Origin: Falciphora oryzae
Lineage: Eukaryota > Ascomycota > Sordariomycetes > Magnaporthales > Magnaporthaceae
Length of the DNA: 64,000 nt
Reading direction: 5' to 3'
Assembly: GCA_000733355.1 (NCBI GenBank)
Contig: JNVV01000010.1
Location: forward strand, 352,324 to 416,323
Positions 47,712-57,669 of this stretch are shown here, piece after piece (position 1 is the stretch's first letter; each line of letters opens with the position of its first letter). A model generated the notes under the pieces. That model ran no database searches, was not told the DNA's origin, and saw only the letters and a program-made list of their open reading frames with translations. The translations under genes were made by a program, and so were the position numbers.

Positions 47712-49649
47712 ATGGCAGGCCGCAACCCTGTGAACTGGGCTCTAACGGGCAAAGATGAGCCTCGCTCCAGTCCAGAGCCTGGCCAAAGTGAGTTGAATGT
47801 CCTCTCTCGGCTCTCAGGTCACCATCACCTCACCATATCAATATTAATCCGAGAGCCAAACCGCAGTTGTCTCGCCAGAGAATGGCAACCCAGACCTTCC
47901 AAAAGGCGCGTCTCTGCCCATGCAGCCTTCAACCCCAGAGTGCCAGCAGCCTTCTCTCCGTCGGGATTCCCTCTCGGTCGTCGACAAAGACCTCATCCCC
48001 GAGGACACCGCTACCAAGCAGGCCAGGCTGCGGGGACTTCTTCTCGAGAAGGTTGCGAAACTGAAGTCCAGCCCTGGGCCAGCCGCAAGCAAGGCTAAGC
48101 CGGAGAATGTTGTGATTCCCAAGGGAGATTCGAAAGCCGCCCAGAGTTCCGGTCCGGCTAGCGATACTACTACGCACCCTCAACTATCCAAGCCTGTGCT
48201 CGTCCATGGTCCTATCTCGTCCTCCTTGATTCCCGACCAGCGCCATCGGATCATCAGCGTTGCCGATCCCAACTATGGTCGCCTGTCGCCTCCAAAGTTC
48301 GATGCTGCGCGAGATTCTCATCTCGGCGGACAGAGCCTCGGAAATGTTTCCGCGAACGGTGCCGGTCCATCCCAGAACTATGGGATGGTGCAGATCAAAC
48401 ATAACCTTCCATCGATTCCGAGACCTACCCAGACTCACTACCTTCCGCCGGTCGCTCGGGCTCTGATGGGGGTCATAGGCCCGGGGGTTCAGGGCGGAGG
48501 CAGCTTCAGGAACCCCGCGCCTCGTTCGAGCAGCCTGCCCAGCACGACGGCAGATCCCATCGGCTCCGACCGGGAGGCGGCGGCGAAGCCTGAAAACAGT
48601 ATGGCAGTCACTGCTGGGGAGCCATCGGACCAGGGCGAGAGGCCTGAGAAGTCAGGCCTTCACTCGAGCCCCCAGGTCCTATCACACGAGTGCCAGATAC
48701 GCAGGTTCAACCGTACGTATCCTGTCCATAATCTGGTCACGTATTCGTCCAGTCGTCTCTGTGTCTTTGCTGCCCAGAGGGCACCACTTGACCCGCCCGG
48801 GATCTTTTCGAACTGATTTCCGGCTTGCTCAACTCCTTTAGAACCCGGTGTTGGCAAGAATTATACTAACTCGGGGTTCCAACAGCCAAATTCACTCAAT
48901 GGAGCGATGATCAGGGTTTTTGGTGTAGCCTCCATCTCCCCGGCGGTAAGATCGTCACCAATGATGGACCCAGCCCCAGCCAGATAATGGCCAAGATGGT
49001 CTGCGCAAAAAAGGCCATTCCCATGGTGCGCGAGCTGCCGATGTGGTACATAGACAATATACCACGGAGTAGTCCGGGGCACTCTCCACGGAATAGGGCG
49101 GCGCCAGCACGGGACATTCCGATCGTGTCCAATGCCCTCGTCTTGAGGAACGGGATCAACGGCAACCAAATGGAGGTGGCGACCACGCCCCCAAGAGGGC
49201 ACCATGGCGACCCTACCTGGCCTGTGCGGCTTGACCCGGGGGAAAGCAAGATTCGCAAGATGGAAGAGACAATGGGGTTTCTCATCCCGCCTGTCTACCG
49301 AGACAGCGAACTAGCTGCCCAGGCTTTCCTGGCGGGGTTCAAAGTGGGTTGTGAACCTAGCTCGAGCCCCATTAAATCGGGCCACCGATCTCGGTCCCAC
49401 CGCGAGCGCTCTCCGATCCGGGCCACACGAGGTGACCCTGAGGCTGCCCGGTCACAGGCCAGGGCTGCCGGTCGCTCTGACCGCCGCGCCCGCTCCCGCT
49501 CCCCAAGTCTGGAGACCGGCAGCAGCAGTGCTAGGACCCCAACGCCGTCGCGTCGAGGGAGAGGCGACTACTACTGGCCGACTAGCTCCCGCCGGTCCGC
49601 GGACAATTATCCGGCGGCCAGCGGGGGTGTCGACCACTACCACTCTTGA
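47712..49649 (+). CDS. uncharacterised protein with an Arg/Ser-rich tail, possible RNA-associated factor
   Basis: Exons 47712-47787, 47867-48712 and 48886-49649 encode 561 residues. The last intron has a perfect TACTAAC branch site. The N-terminus (MAGRNPVNWALTGKDEP) and the Pro/Ser-rich middle are probably disordered, with a short helix TKQARLRGLLLEKVAKLKSS. The only folded-looking part is at about 310-350 and after: KFTQWSDDQGFWCSLHLPGGKIVTN, then PSQIMAKMVCAKKAI, which has the beta-strand and Ala/Lys-helix pattern of a double-stranded-RNA-binding motif. The tail (about 450-545) is rich in RS/SR dipeptides (RSRSHRERSPI, RRARSRSPS), typical of splicing-related nuclear proteins. The RNA-binding role is inference from these patterns; no family is firmly recognised. 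Confidence 0.75.
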
Positions 49650-50290
49650 CCTCATGGGCAGAAGGGACCTTTGCTAATTTTTCAAATCTCTCATGTATCT
49701 CTTCCCCCTGGCATCACTCTGGGCCACACTACCTCCTATTCGGTGTTTTGGGGGCACTCGGCACCAGGCCTCGAGGTTTTGTGCAGAAGAGTCAGATTGC
49801 CATGTTATTGTTGGGACGCGACACTTCATTGGACCTTTGCGGCTATATTCAGTCACGTGTCACTACTAAGCGCTGGGATTGAGATTAATGTACATTAAAG
49901 CCAATATGTGCTATTGTTCCCCGGGCGGGCATGACTACCCCGACTCCCGGCCCCTAGCTTTTGCCAATTTCGCGCAGGCAAGGGGACGGGATCAGAGTCT
50001 GGGCTAGTCAGCTTTAGTTGGGGCTGCTGTTTTGTAGCCGTTGTTAATACACAGGAGGTTATTGTTGAACTTTTCTACTGGCACCCTCCGGCCATTGAGA
50101 AGTTTGCATGAAAAGTCTCGGGCATGCCGTGGTGGAAGAACTAATATTATACATTGTGTGATACGGCCACGTACGGCCAGCCAATCTGTGATATGGCCAC
50201 GTATGACTGGCCAATCCGAGTCGGAAACAGCTGCTGGATCATCGGTCCTAAGCTTGGGTCCGCCCGGCTATAGTTGAGAGTGCGGTGGGA
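49650..50290. other. convergent intergenic region
   Basis: Between the 3' ends of the RS-tail gene and the PI31 gene. AT-richer than the flanks, with a tandem 30-bp duplication at 50157-50216. Confidence 0.6.
50157..50216. repeat. 30-bp tandem duplication, two diverged copies
   Basis: Two adjacent 30-bp units begin TGTGATACGGCCACGTACGG and TGTGATATGGCCACGTATGA. They differ at five positions. All five are transitions, four of them C-to-T or G-to-A when copy 1 is taken as the original. Confidence 0.9.
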
Positions 50291-51598
50291 TTAAAGAATG
50301 CCACCCCCAAAGCCACCTCCTCCAAAGGGAGACCCGCCCCCTCCCCTACCGCCTCCTCCACGTCTGCCAAAGGGACCGCCGCCGCCACCACCGAAGGGGC
50401 CTATGCCGCCGCCAGGGCCGATAGGGTCGTACCTGGCGCCGGGCGGCACCTGAGGATCGTACATGCCGTCCCCGCCACCGCCACCACCCCTCTGGCCACC
50501 AAAGAGAGGGTCGTCGAAGGTCGGGTGCATGCCGCCGGCGCCTGGCGCAGGTCGGACAAGGCCTCCCCCACCGGCGCCGGGGAGAAAGGGATGGCCCAGG
50601 CCCGGCGGGTGCAGGTCGTCGTGGCCAATGTCGAAGGGCGACCGGCCGCCGGCGCCGGGGCCCAGCGGGCCGGGGAGCGGGACGCGCCCCGCGTGCGGCC
50701 GATTGATGTCGAGTTCGTCGTCAAAGTCGGGCGGCGGGAAGTCGGCCACGGGCCCCTGCGGGCGCGGCGGGGCAGCCAGCGGGTCGTCGTGCGGGTAGGG
50801 CCTGGCCGGGTCGGGCATCAGCGGGGGCTGGTCGCCGCCGGGGCGCGGCTGGCCCCTCGGGCCGGCCTCGCGGAGCGGGCGGCGGGCGTCGTCGTCGGCG
50901 GCGCGGTCGTCCGGGTCCTGCTCCTCGGCGTAGCCCTCCTTGGCGATGCCCGGGGCCAGCTGCTGGATGATGGAGACCTTGACCAGGGACGCGAGGTCGG
51001 CGATGCGCTCGGGCGAGATGAAGACGGCGCGGAGCTTGGCGGGGAGGTCTGTCCTGTCCTCCCCCTCTTCGCCTCCGCCGCCGCTGCCGTTGTTGTTATT
51101 GTTGTTGCTGCCGCTGCTGTTGGTGGCATCGTCGCCGCCGCCGGCAGGTGTGGGGCTCTTGAGGGTAATGCGGACGGGCAGGGCGGCCGACGAGACGTAG
51201 TCGCGCGGGGCGACGTCGAAGCGCACGACCTTGTCGGTGGCGCTGGCGATGCCTCGGACCTCGGCGCGCTGGCCCATGCGGTCGACCTTTGTGACAAAGG
51301 TCATGGCGGACTGGGCGTGGGCGTAGACGAACGAGTACGAGTTGAACGAGGCGTTCCACCTGGGCGGCAGGCGGGGCGCGAGGCGGCGGCACTCGTCGTC
51401 GTCGCCGCCCGTCTTCTTCTGGTCCTCGGCGAGCCCGACCAGGCGGAAGTCGAGGCAGGCCATGCAAGCGTGGGCGAAGAGCGCGAGCGCCTCGTACGAG
51501 CTGCTCAGGTCCGACGTCGTGTCGCCCTTGGGGTGCGTCGGCAGGGCCTCGGCCATGGCCTGCACGATGGCGTCGGGGCTGAGGGGATTCCTCGCCAT
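50291..51598 (-). CDS. PI31-like proteasome regulator
   Basis: Single exon from ATG 51598, 435 residues. The N-terminal part (about 1-195) is the PI31/Fbxo7-type globular domain (LSPDAIVQAMAEALPTHPKGDTTSDLSSSYEALALFAHACM ... SYSFVYAHAQSAMTFVTKVDRMG), interrupted by a low-complexity Gly/Asn tract. It is followed by LRAVFISPERIADLASLVKVSIIQQL. The C-terminal half is Pro/Gly-rich, as in PI31/Fub1, with DDL/DDPLF elements and long Gly runs. PI31 binds the 20S proteasome and affects its activity and assembly; vertebrate PI31 ends in an HbYX-type motif, whereas this protein ends FGGGIL. The name rests on the N-terminal domain and overall layout. Confidence 0.82.
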   Translation of the reverse strand: MARNPLSPDAIVQAMAEALPTHPKGDTTSDLSSSYEALALFAHACMACLDFRLVGLAEDQKKTGGDDDECRRLAPRLPPRWNASFNSYSFVYAHAQSAMTFVTKVDRMGQRAEVRGIASATDKVVRFDVAPRDYVSSAALPVRITLKSPTPAGGGDDATNSSGSNNNNNNGSGGGGEEGEDRTDLPAKLRAVFISPERIADLASLVKVSIIQQLAPGIAKEGYAEEQDPDDRAADDDARRPLREAGPRGQPRPGGDQPPLMPDPARPYPHDDPLAAPPRPQGPVADFPPPDFDDELDINRPHAGRVPLPGPLGPGAGGRSPFDIGHDDLHPPGLGHPFLPGAGGGGLVRPAPGAGGMHPTFDDPLFGGQRGGGGGGDGMYDPQVPPGARYDPIGPGGGIGPFGGGGGGPFGRRGGGGRGGGGSPFGGGGFGGGIL

Positions 51599-53105
51599 CT
51601 TGTGTTTGTTGGTTGGTACTGAATATCGATTTTCAACGGCTGACTGTTCTGCGGGTGGACTTGGTCCCCGAAACGACGCGGAGGGGATTCTTTGTCGATT
51701 TTTTTTTTTTGACAGAATCAAGTTGACGGCGCCTGTAACTCCCCTTGTTGTTTTTCCGTTTCGATCGTATGGTAGCTAGCAGACTTGCGGTCGAAATCAA
51801 AAGTAGAGGGGATAGGTAGGTCAAACCTAGGCTGAGATAAAGTGATGCCGGGTGGCGCCCAATCGGCACGTCAACGTCACCTGGCTTGAGGCTTAACCCA
51901 GGGTTCACCTCGATGCCTAGGACTGCGGGGAAGCTCAGGCATCGATGGCGCCAGTTCAGCCCTATATTTGTGGGACCCCGCTCCACCTTATCTAAGCGCC
52001 ATCATGGTGGGGTGTGTGCAAGTAGGCAGCACGATGCAGCTAAAATGCCAAGCTTGGTGATCACTGAGGACCAAACGCCAAGTCGATTTCGGCTCTTGTT
52101 CCTGTCCATCTTTTCCAAAAGGGTTCGCTGTCAGTCATGAATGAGCTACGTATCCGAAGTCAGTCATGAACCGCCCAGTCTACCTGCCGGCCGGCAGGCA
52201 CATGGGTTGAAAGCGGTTCCCCATCGCTGGGCGTGCCGCACATGGGATTCTCTCTTTTCTGGTACGCATGCATGCCATGGCAAATTTTTGCCCGAGCCAT
52301 CACCATGGGCGGCGTTTCATCAGCACACTGCCCACCTACCAAACCAGCACAGCCACCCGGGCTTGTGCAATAAGGCCAACGGGTTCTCATCCCGACCGTC
52401 GATGGGACACCCCCGCAAGCGCTGTTGGATAGGCCGTCGCAGATCATTTGGGCGCCGATCCAACCAAGACAGAGTCATCGGTTCTATCCTCTTCTGCCAC
52501 CCAAATTCAAGGGACAAAGTCATGAATGGGCGCACGGTCATTTAAATCGTCGTCTTGGCTGCCGTGCAGAGACTGATCACACCAATAACTGCGTCTGGCC
52601 TTCTTCTTGTCCGCCTTGCCGCCGCACGCTTGGCAACTTGGCTACGAAAACCCTGAGATGTTATAGCTCGCCTGTCCGTGTCAGTAGGAGGGGGATGGGA
52701 CTCAACAAGCGGCCTCATTCGGTGAGTGACGTAGGTTACTCCGTTTTTCTATGCTCTAGGTATCTCGTACAACGCTGCTCTCTAAACGCTCATTGGGAAT
52801 CTTTTTAAGACAAAATGGTGAAGAAAAAAAAGACAGAAGAAAAGTCGTAACAAGACAGTTGCCCAAGAATTTTTTTTTTTTGCAAACAATCGCAAGCCAT
52901 GCGTTCCTCACAGCCACTACGCCGCCTCGGTCGCGTAGGGCGTGCATGCATTTGGTTGACCAAGTGCCGCAACGAGTCAAATTGTCAGTGGGGGAGCATG
53001 TAGGCATCTAGCAGGCAAGCTGCAGCAAATAATATTTTCTGGTTTCGTCTTTTGTTGCTTGTTTCCATATACAAGTTTCGCTCGATCCTCGGGGGGTTCA
53101 GTCGT
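51599..53105. other. 1.5-kb intergenic region, no gene seen
   Basis: Contains the PI31 promoter (minus strand) and the carbonic anhydrase 3' UTR. Frames present are short and lack protein character. Confidence 0.55.
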
Positions 53106-54638
53106 CTAATCGTCGTCCTCCTCCTCGTCGCTGCTCTCGGCCCTGGGAGCCTCCTTGGCCTTGGCCTTCTCCTCCTTGGGAGCCTTGGCCTTGTCAGCCG
53201 CGGGAGCGGAGGCGGCAGGAGTAGCAGGCTTGGCAGCCGCGGGAGCGGAGGCGGCAGGAGTAGCGGGCTTGGCAGCTGCGGGGGCGGAGGCGGCAGGAGC
53301 AGCAGGCTTGGCAGGGGCGGCAGCGGCACCGAGAGAAGCCAGGTTAGGCTGGCCCGGGGCGTTCTGGGCGAAGCGGGCGTTGAAGCCGATGACGTTGCGG
53401 GCGGCAATGAAGTTCGCCATCGAGATGGAGAGCTTCTGGGTCGAGACGAGCCAGCGGACGCCCTCGCTGCAGGGAGGGGTGGTCAGGGAGCCCGAGTAGC
53501 TCTGGAAGGCGCCGGCCTTGATGGTCGAAACCAGCTCTGACATGACCAGCGGCGGGGTCTCGGTCTTGGTGCCGGGTGTGGCAATCTTGCCTACCTCGCC
53601 CAGGACGGTGGACAGAAGGTTGGACTTGACGGGAGCGGCGGCGGCGGCGGGCATGACACCCATCCTCTGGGCGCCGGCGGCAGGAGCCGCGGCCTTGTTC
53701 TCGCCCTTGGACTCCTTGGCCTTGCCCTCGCCACGAGCGGCGATCTCGCGGGGGTGCCTGCGGTCGATCGAGGTAGTGCCGGCCGAGGCGTTGGCACCAG
53801 CAGCGGGGGCGGCGGGAGCGGCGGCAGCATTCCCGGCGTCGACGTCGATGTACATGCCAATGACGGCAATCTCCTTGGCGGCGCTTTGCCAGACCATGTG
53901 CATCTCCACTGTTCACGTATATCAAAGTCAGTTTACAAGGCCCAGTGTGCAACACGTGAGAAGCCAGCCAAGGCGTGAATGTCGCAGGTTTGCGTGACAC
54001 GAGAGGAACGTACTGGCTTGGCTGGTGCCGTTGTCCAGGTGCTCGCTGGGCAGGTGGAAATGGAACTGCTTCAGCTCGTAGTCGACGCCAGCGGTGCTCA
54101 TCTTGCCACCCTTGGCAATGACCTCGACCGTGGTGCCCAGGTTCTCGAACTCGGTGCCGGAAGTCATGTCGGGGATGTCGATCTTCACGTCGGCGGCCTG
54201 CACCATCTGGAAGTTGCCGGCCGTCATGGAGATGGGGCTCTGGCGGGTGCCCGTGTTGCACAGGGCATTGGCGGCAGGGTCAAGCGAGACCCAGTTGACA
54301 GGACCCTAATGCGCGTCACCGAGTTAGCTCAAGCTAGCGGTCGTGGCGCCGGCGCCAAAACCCTGGGCTGGGCGTGCGTGGCCAAGATATCGGCTTTTGC
54401 TTATGCTTCTTGGAGTTTGCTTGTGTCGACCACCTCGCCTCTAGACTTTGGATGACAGCGAGAAAAGGGATGGTTTATATCAACTTACAATCGCGCCGGC
54501 ATATCCGAACTTGCCGATGGGGACCGCACCGCCCCCCTCGGCCCTGGGGGCAAGGTGAGTGCCATAAGCACATGACGCCACCGCCGGCGACACGGCCGCG
54601 GCCAGGACGCTGAGTCCGAAGAAAAAGGAAGCAGCCAT
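53106..54638 (-). CDS. alpha-type carbonic anhydrase with low-complexity insert and tail
   Basis: Three minus-strand exons (54638-54489, 54305-54014, 53908-53106) give 414 residues; the introns are 183 and 105 bp. A signal peptide (MAASFFFGLSVLAAAVSPAVAS) implies secretion. The fold is recognisable: NWVSLDPAANALCNTGTRQSPI, zinc ligands His132 and His134 in FHFHLPSEH, third ligand His151 in EMHMVW, and SGSLTTPPCSEGVRWLVS. It should hydrate CO2 reversibly outside the cell or in the wall. Two additions are unusual: an Ala/Lys-rich insert of about 65 residues between IGMYIDVDAG and LLSTVLGEVG, and a 100-residue tail of 13-residue Ala/Pro repeats, a Lys/Glu stretch and an acidic end (SSDEEEDDD). 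Confidence 0.9.
53194..53313. repeat. 39-bp coding tandem repeat, about three copies
   Basis: A 39-bp unit (plus strand GCAGCCGCGGGAGCGGAGGC...) is repeated about three times within the carbonic anhydrase last exon. On the minus strand it encodes KPATPAASAPAAA. The first two copies are almost identical at the DNA level and the third is slightly diverged. Confidence 0.9.
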
Positions 54639-57631
54639 TTTGTCTGATGAGGGTATAAAAATGGAGAGCGTAGGGTAAAAAGATGCGAGCAAATGTGTGG
54701 CACTAGAGAAACCGATTAAAAGAGACCAGCCCTATGGAGTGTGATAGTGAGCTGGGCACTTGACACACTGCCGAGAAACGAATTAGAGATCTAAAATATG
54801 GAAAGCGAGCTGAGGCTGTGGAAGGAGGGATCTCCAGAGATGGGCTAAGAGATCCGAAGCCTCCAACCAAGGCGGGAGACCAAGACCTTTATGATGGTTG
54901 AGGCAACAGCCAAGGCGACTTCTCCCGCCCGCAGGATCAACCTGAGATCCGCGGGCAGGGGATGCCCCGCCAGTCGGGGTGGCCATCGCAGGCGTGCCTG
55001 GCCTCCGGGTGGAGGACGGGGGTGCTCTGCTCGCTGACTAGCGTCACGATGGACTTCTTCCTCTTCTCCCTCAGCGTCCCTCTCAGAAATGCCGTCGGCC
55101 AGGGGTCAACAGCGAGTGCCCGCCCCGATGCGACTGCATGCCACTGGCCGTTTGCCCAAATCACATCCTCCCCACTGAGCGCTCTTGGCGCTGGAGACCT
55201 TCCCTGGGGGCCCTGGAAGGAATTCAAAACAGGCCTCGACGAAGCAGCAGGCGCCTGTTTAGGGAGACGGGGGAGGCGTGTGGACGAGGGGACGGAAAAG
55301 GGAGGGGGGGCGTCTTGATCTGGATCGTCGAAACCGACATGCAAAACCTGCCAGGAGAGGCAACTGGAGACGTCCAGGGGCCGCGCTGTGGCACACGCCA
55401 AGGCGCTATTCGGGGGGTTGCAGTTGCGCTGGCAGTTGGCCCTGCAAACCGACAGCGGCGACTGCTTGGCGCCCAGCCGTCTCAGTGTCCCAAACGAGCC
55501 TGCGAGCGCATTTGCGATGGCAGTTTTTCCCGCATTCTCTGATTGCTGTCCCGCCCGCCCAGCCAGGCCGGGATCAGGACGGCTAGGCAGGCAGCTAGCC
55601 GAGACGAGGTGGTGTCGCCGACGTGCGCGAGTTGGCTATCAGCCAGACATCGGTGCCTCTGTCGCGACACACGCGACGCACCCCACACCACCGGGAGAAA
55701 CAAAATGGACGGCCCGAGTCTGGGGACCGGACGAACAGTCGCGGGCAAGCGCATGTGGATGCGGGCTTCTCTGTGCAGGCTCGTACGCTGGTGGTTTCGT
55801 CCGTCCCAAGTTCGCTGTGTGTCCTCAGGGCTGACTCGTCCGGAGCGCGAGGTAAGCTTAATCGGGAGGTTCGCTGGCTGTGCGGCGTGCGCAGCTGTTT
55901 TGACAGGCGCGGTGGCCATGGCCGTCTAGAACGCGCACGCAGCTCCACCAGCGCAGCGTCGAGCGTGCTGGAGCGCCGTTTCGAGCCTGGGATGGGGTCT
56001 CGACCACCGACCCAGCGCGGAGGTTTTAGCGTGTTTGCCCGTCCTGGCCGGCAGCGGAAAACATGAAGCCTGCGGGCCTGCACTGCCTCCCGGGTCGAGC
56101 TGGAAGGCGATTGATCCCTGGAGGTTCCATGTGCAAACAAGCCAGGGCCCAGAGCCTGGGGCCCATGCGGTCGTCTTGGGACACGGCCGTTCAAGCTTTG
56201 GCCCTGGTCGCCGTTTGACTTGGCGGGATGCGGCCTGCGCTGCGACCCGCACGCTAGGCTCAAAATGGCGGGGCTACCGGTGTCAGGCCCCTGCCTCAAC
56301 CTCTCTTAAGGAGCAAAATCAGGCCACTTTCTCTGATCGCGCTCCTCTCTGCTCTCCTCCCTGCTGCCCTCGACGACTTTGCCTCTAGCGCCCTCCACGC
56401 GCCTGTCGTCGCCCGGCACCCGCGGCCCTCGATCATGTACATCGTACCTGTCATGCTGCCTGCCATGCAGCACCAGCCAGCCATCCAGCCCGGATCCCCT
56501 CCTCGCTAGGGGGAGATCACCGAAGGCGACGCCATTGGAGGAACCAGGAGACCAGGGTGCTTTCGCATGCTTCCTTCACGCCTCTTCGATGTTCGAATCC
56601 CGCTTCTGTGGCGGCGGGTGAGAGCCGCCCAGCCCAATGGGATTCACGACGGCCACGTCCAGCCGCTCCCGCTCTTGCTTCTGCGTCTGATCATTGAAAC
56701 CCCGAGCTGCAGGAAAAGCCACCCGCACGCACGCCTCACTTCCCGGAGAGCGCTGAGGAAGGGGGCCAGCGCCTATTCGCCACCCGGCCCTCCGAGGTGT
56801 GGTGCAACCTCAGATTCGAGAAGAGGCCCCCGTCCAGTCCATCCGCCCGGCCATCCGTGTCGCGCCCTTCCGCCAGCTGCAACCCCGTGTTTCCCATCCG
56901 CTGCGAGTGCGGAAAAGGGATGGAAGACAGGCACATGGATAAAAAAAGCCCCGGCTTCACCATTGCTGCCAAGTCTCTACGTCCCCCGCTTTCGGAAATA
57001 AATTCGATATCGAGCGAAATGCGACTGGGTGGGCTAGCTCCCTCCTCACTTGCTCTACTTGGGCGGGTTGTAGCCGCAGCGGGGGTACGTCTCTGGTGCG
57101 GGCGGCTGCAATATCGCTCCCCGTGCGCTGCGCTACGGGCATCTTCTGGCCAGCCAACCAACCGGGGAAAGCTATGCGGCGCTCTCGTGGAGGCCACCCC
57201 CTGTTTCTCCCAGCAGCAACCGTAACCAGCCAGACCTGGCGCGTCTGTTTTTGGAAGCTGGAGGTCAGCTGAGCGTAGTCCAAAATCCATACGAGGCAGC
57301 ACACAAGTGCTGTCTACATCACTCTCTCTGCTACAAGTCATGCATTTGACGTGTTTCCTCTGTCACCTGCCTGCCACCTCGGCCGCGCGAACGCCCAATA
57401 TCGGCGCTGCGCATCACTTTGGAGGTTTCATCAGCACGGAATGCGCGGTCTTGGCTCGACTACATATTTGATACCCGTTCTGGCGATCGGCGGGACAAGA
57501 CAAAGCTTGGATGGGCAGGGAAGTCCTAGGCGAGCAAATGACCCGTGTGGGTATTTTTGGGCCCTGCGGGACGACCAAGAAGGTCGATTCGACGGAAGAA
57601 GGACGCCGACACAGCGTGGAAGAAACCCACG

Positions 57632-57669
<38 letters not shown>

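Noticed and set aside
50285..51622. Long plus-strand frame of 445 codons opposite the PI31 gene
   Set aside because: Shadow of the PI31 exon; low-complexity Gly/Val/Arg translation.
56583..56605. tRNA-like TTCGAATCCC sequence
   Set aside because: Flanking bases do not form the T-stem, and no anticodon or acceptor stem is found.
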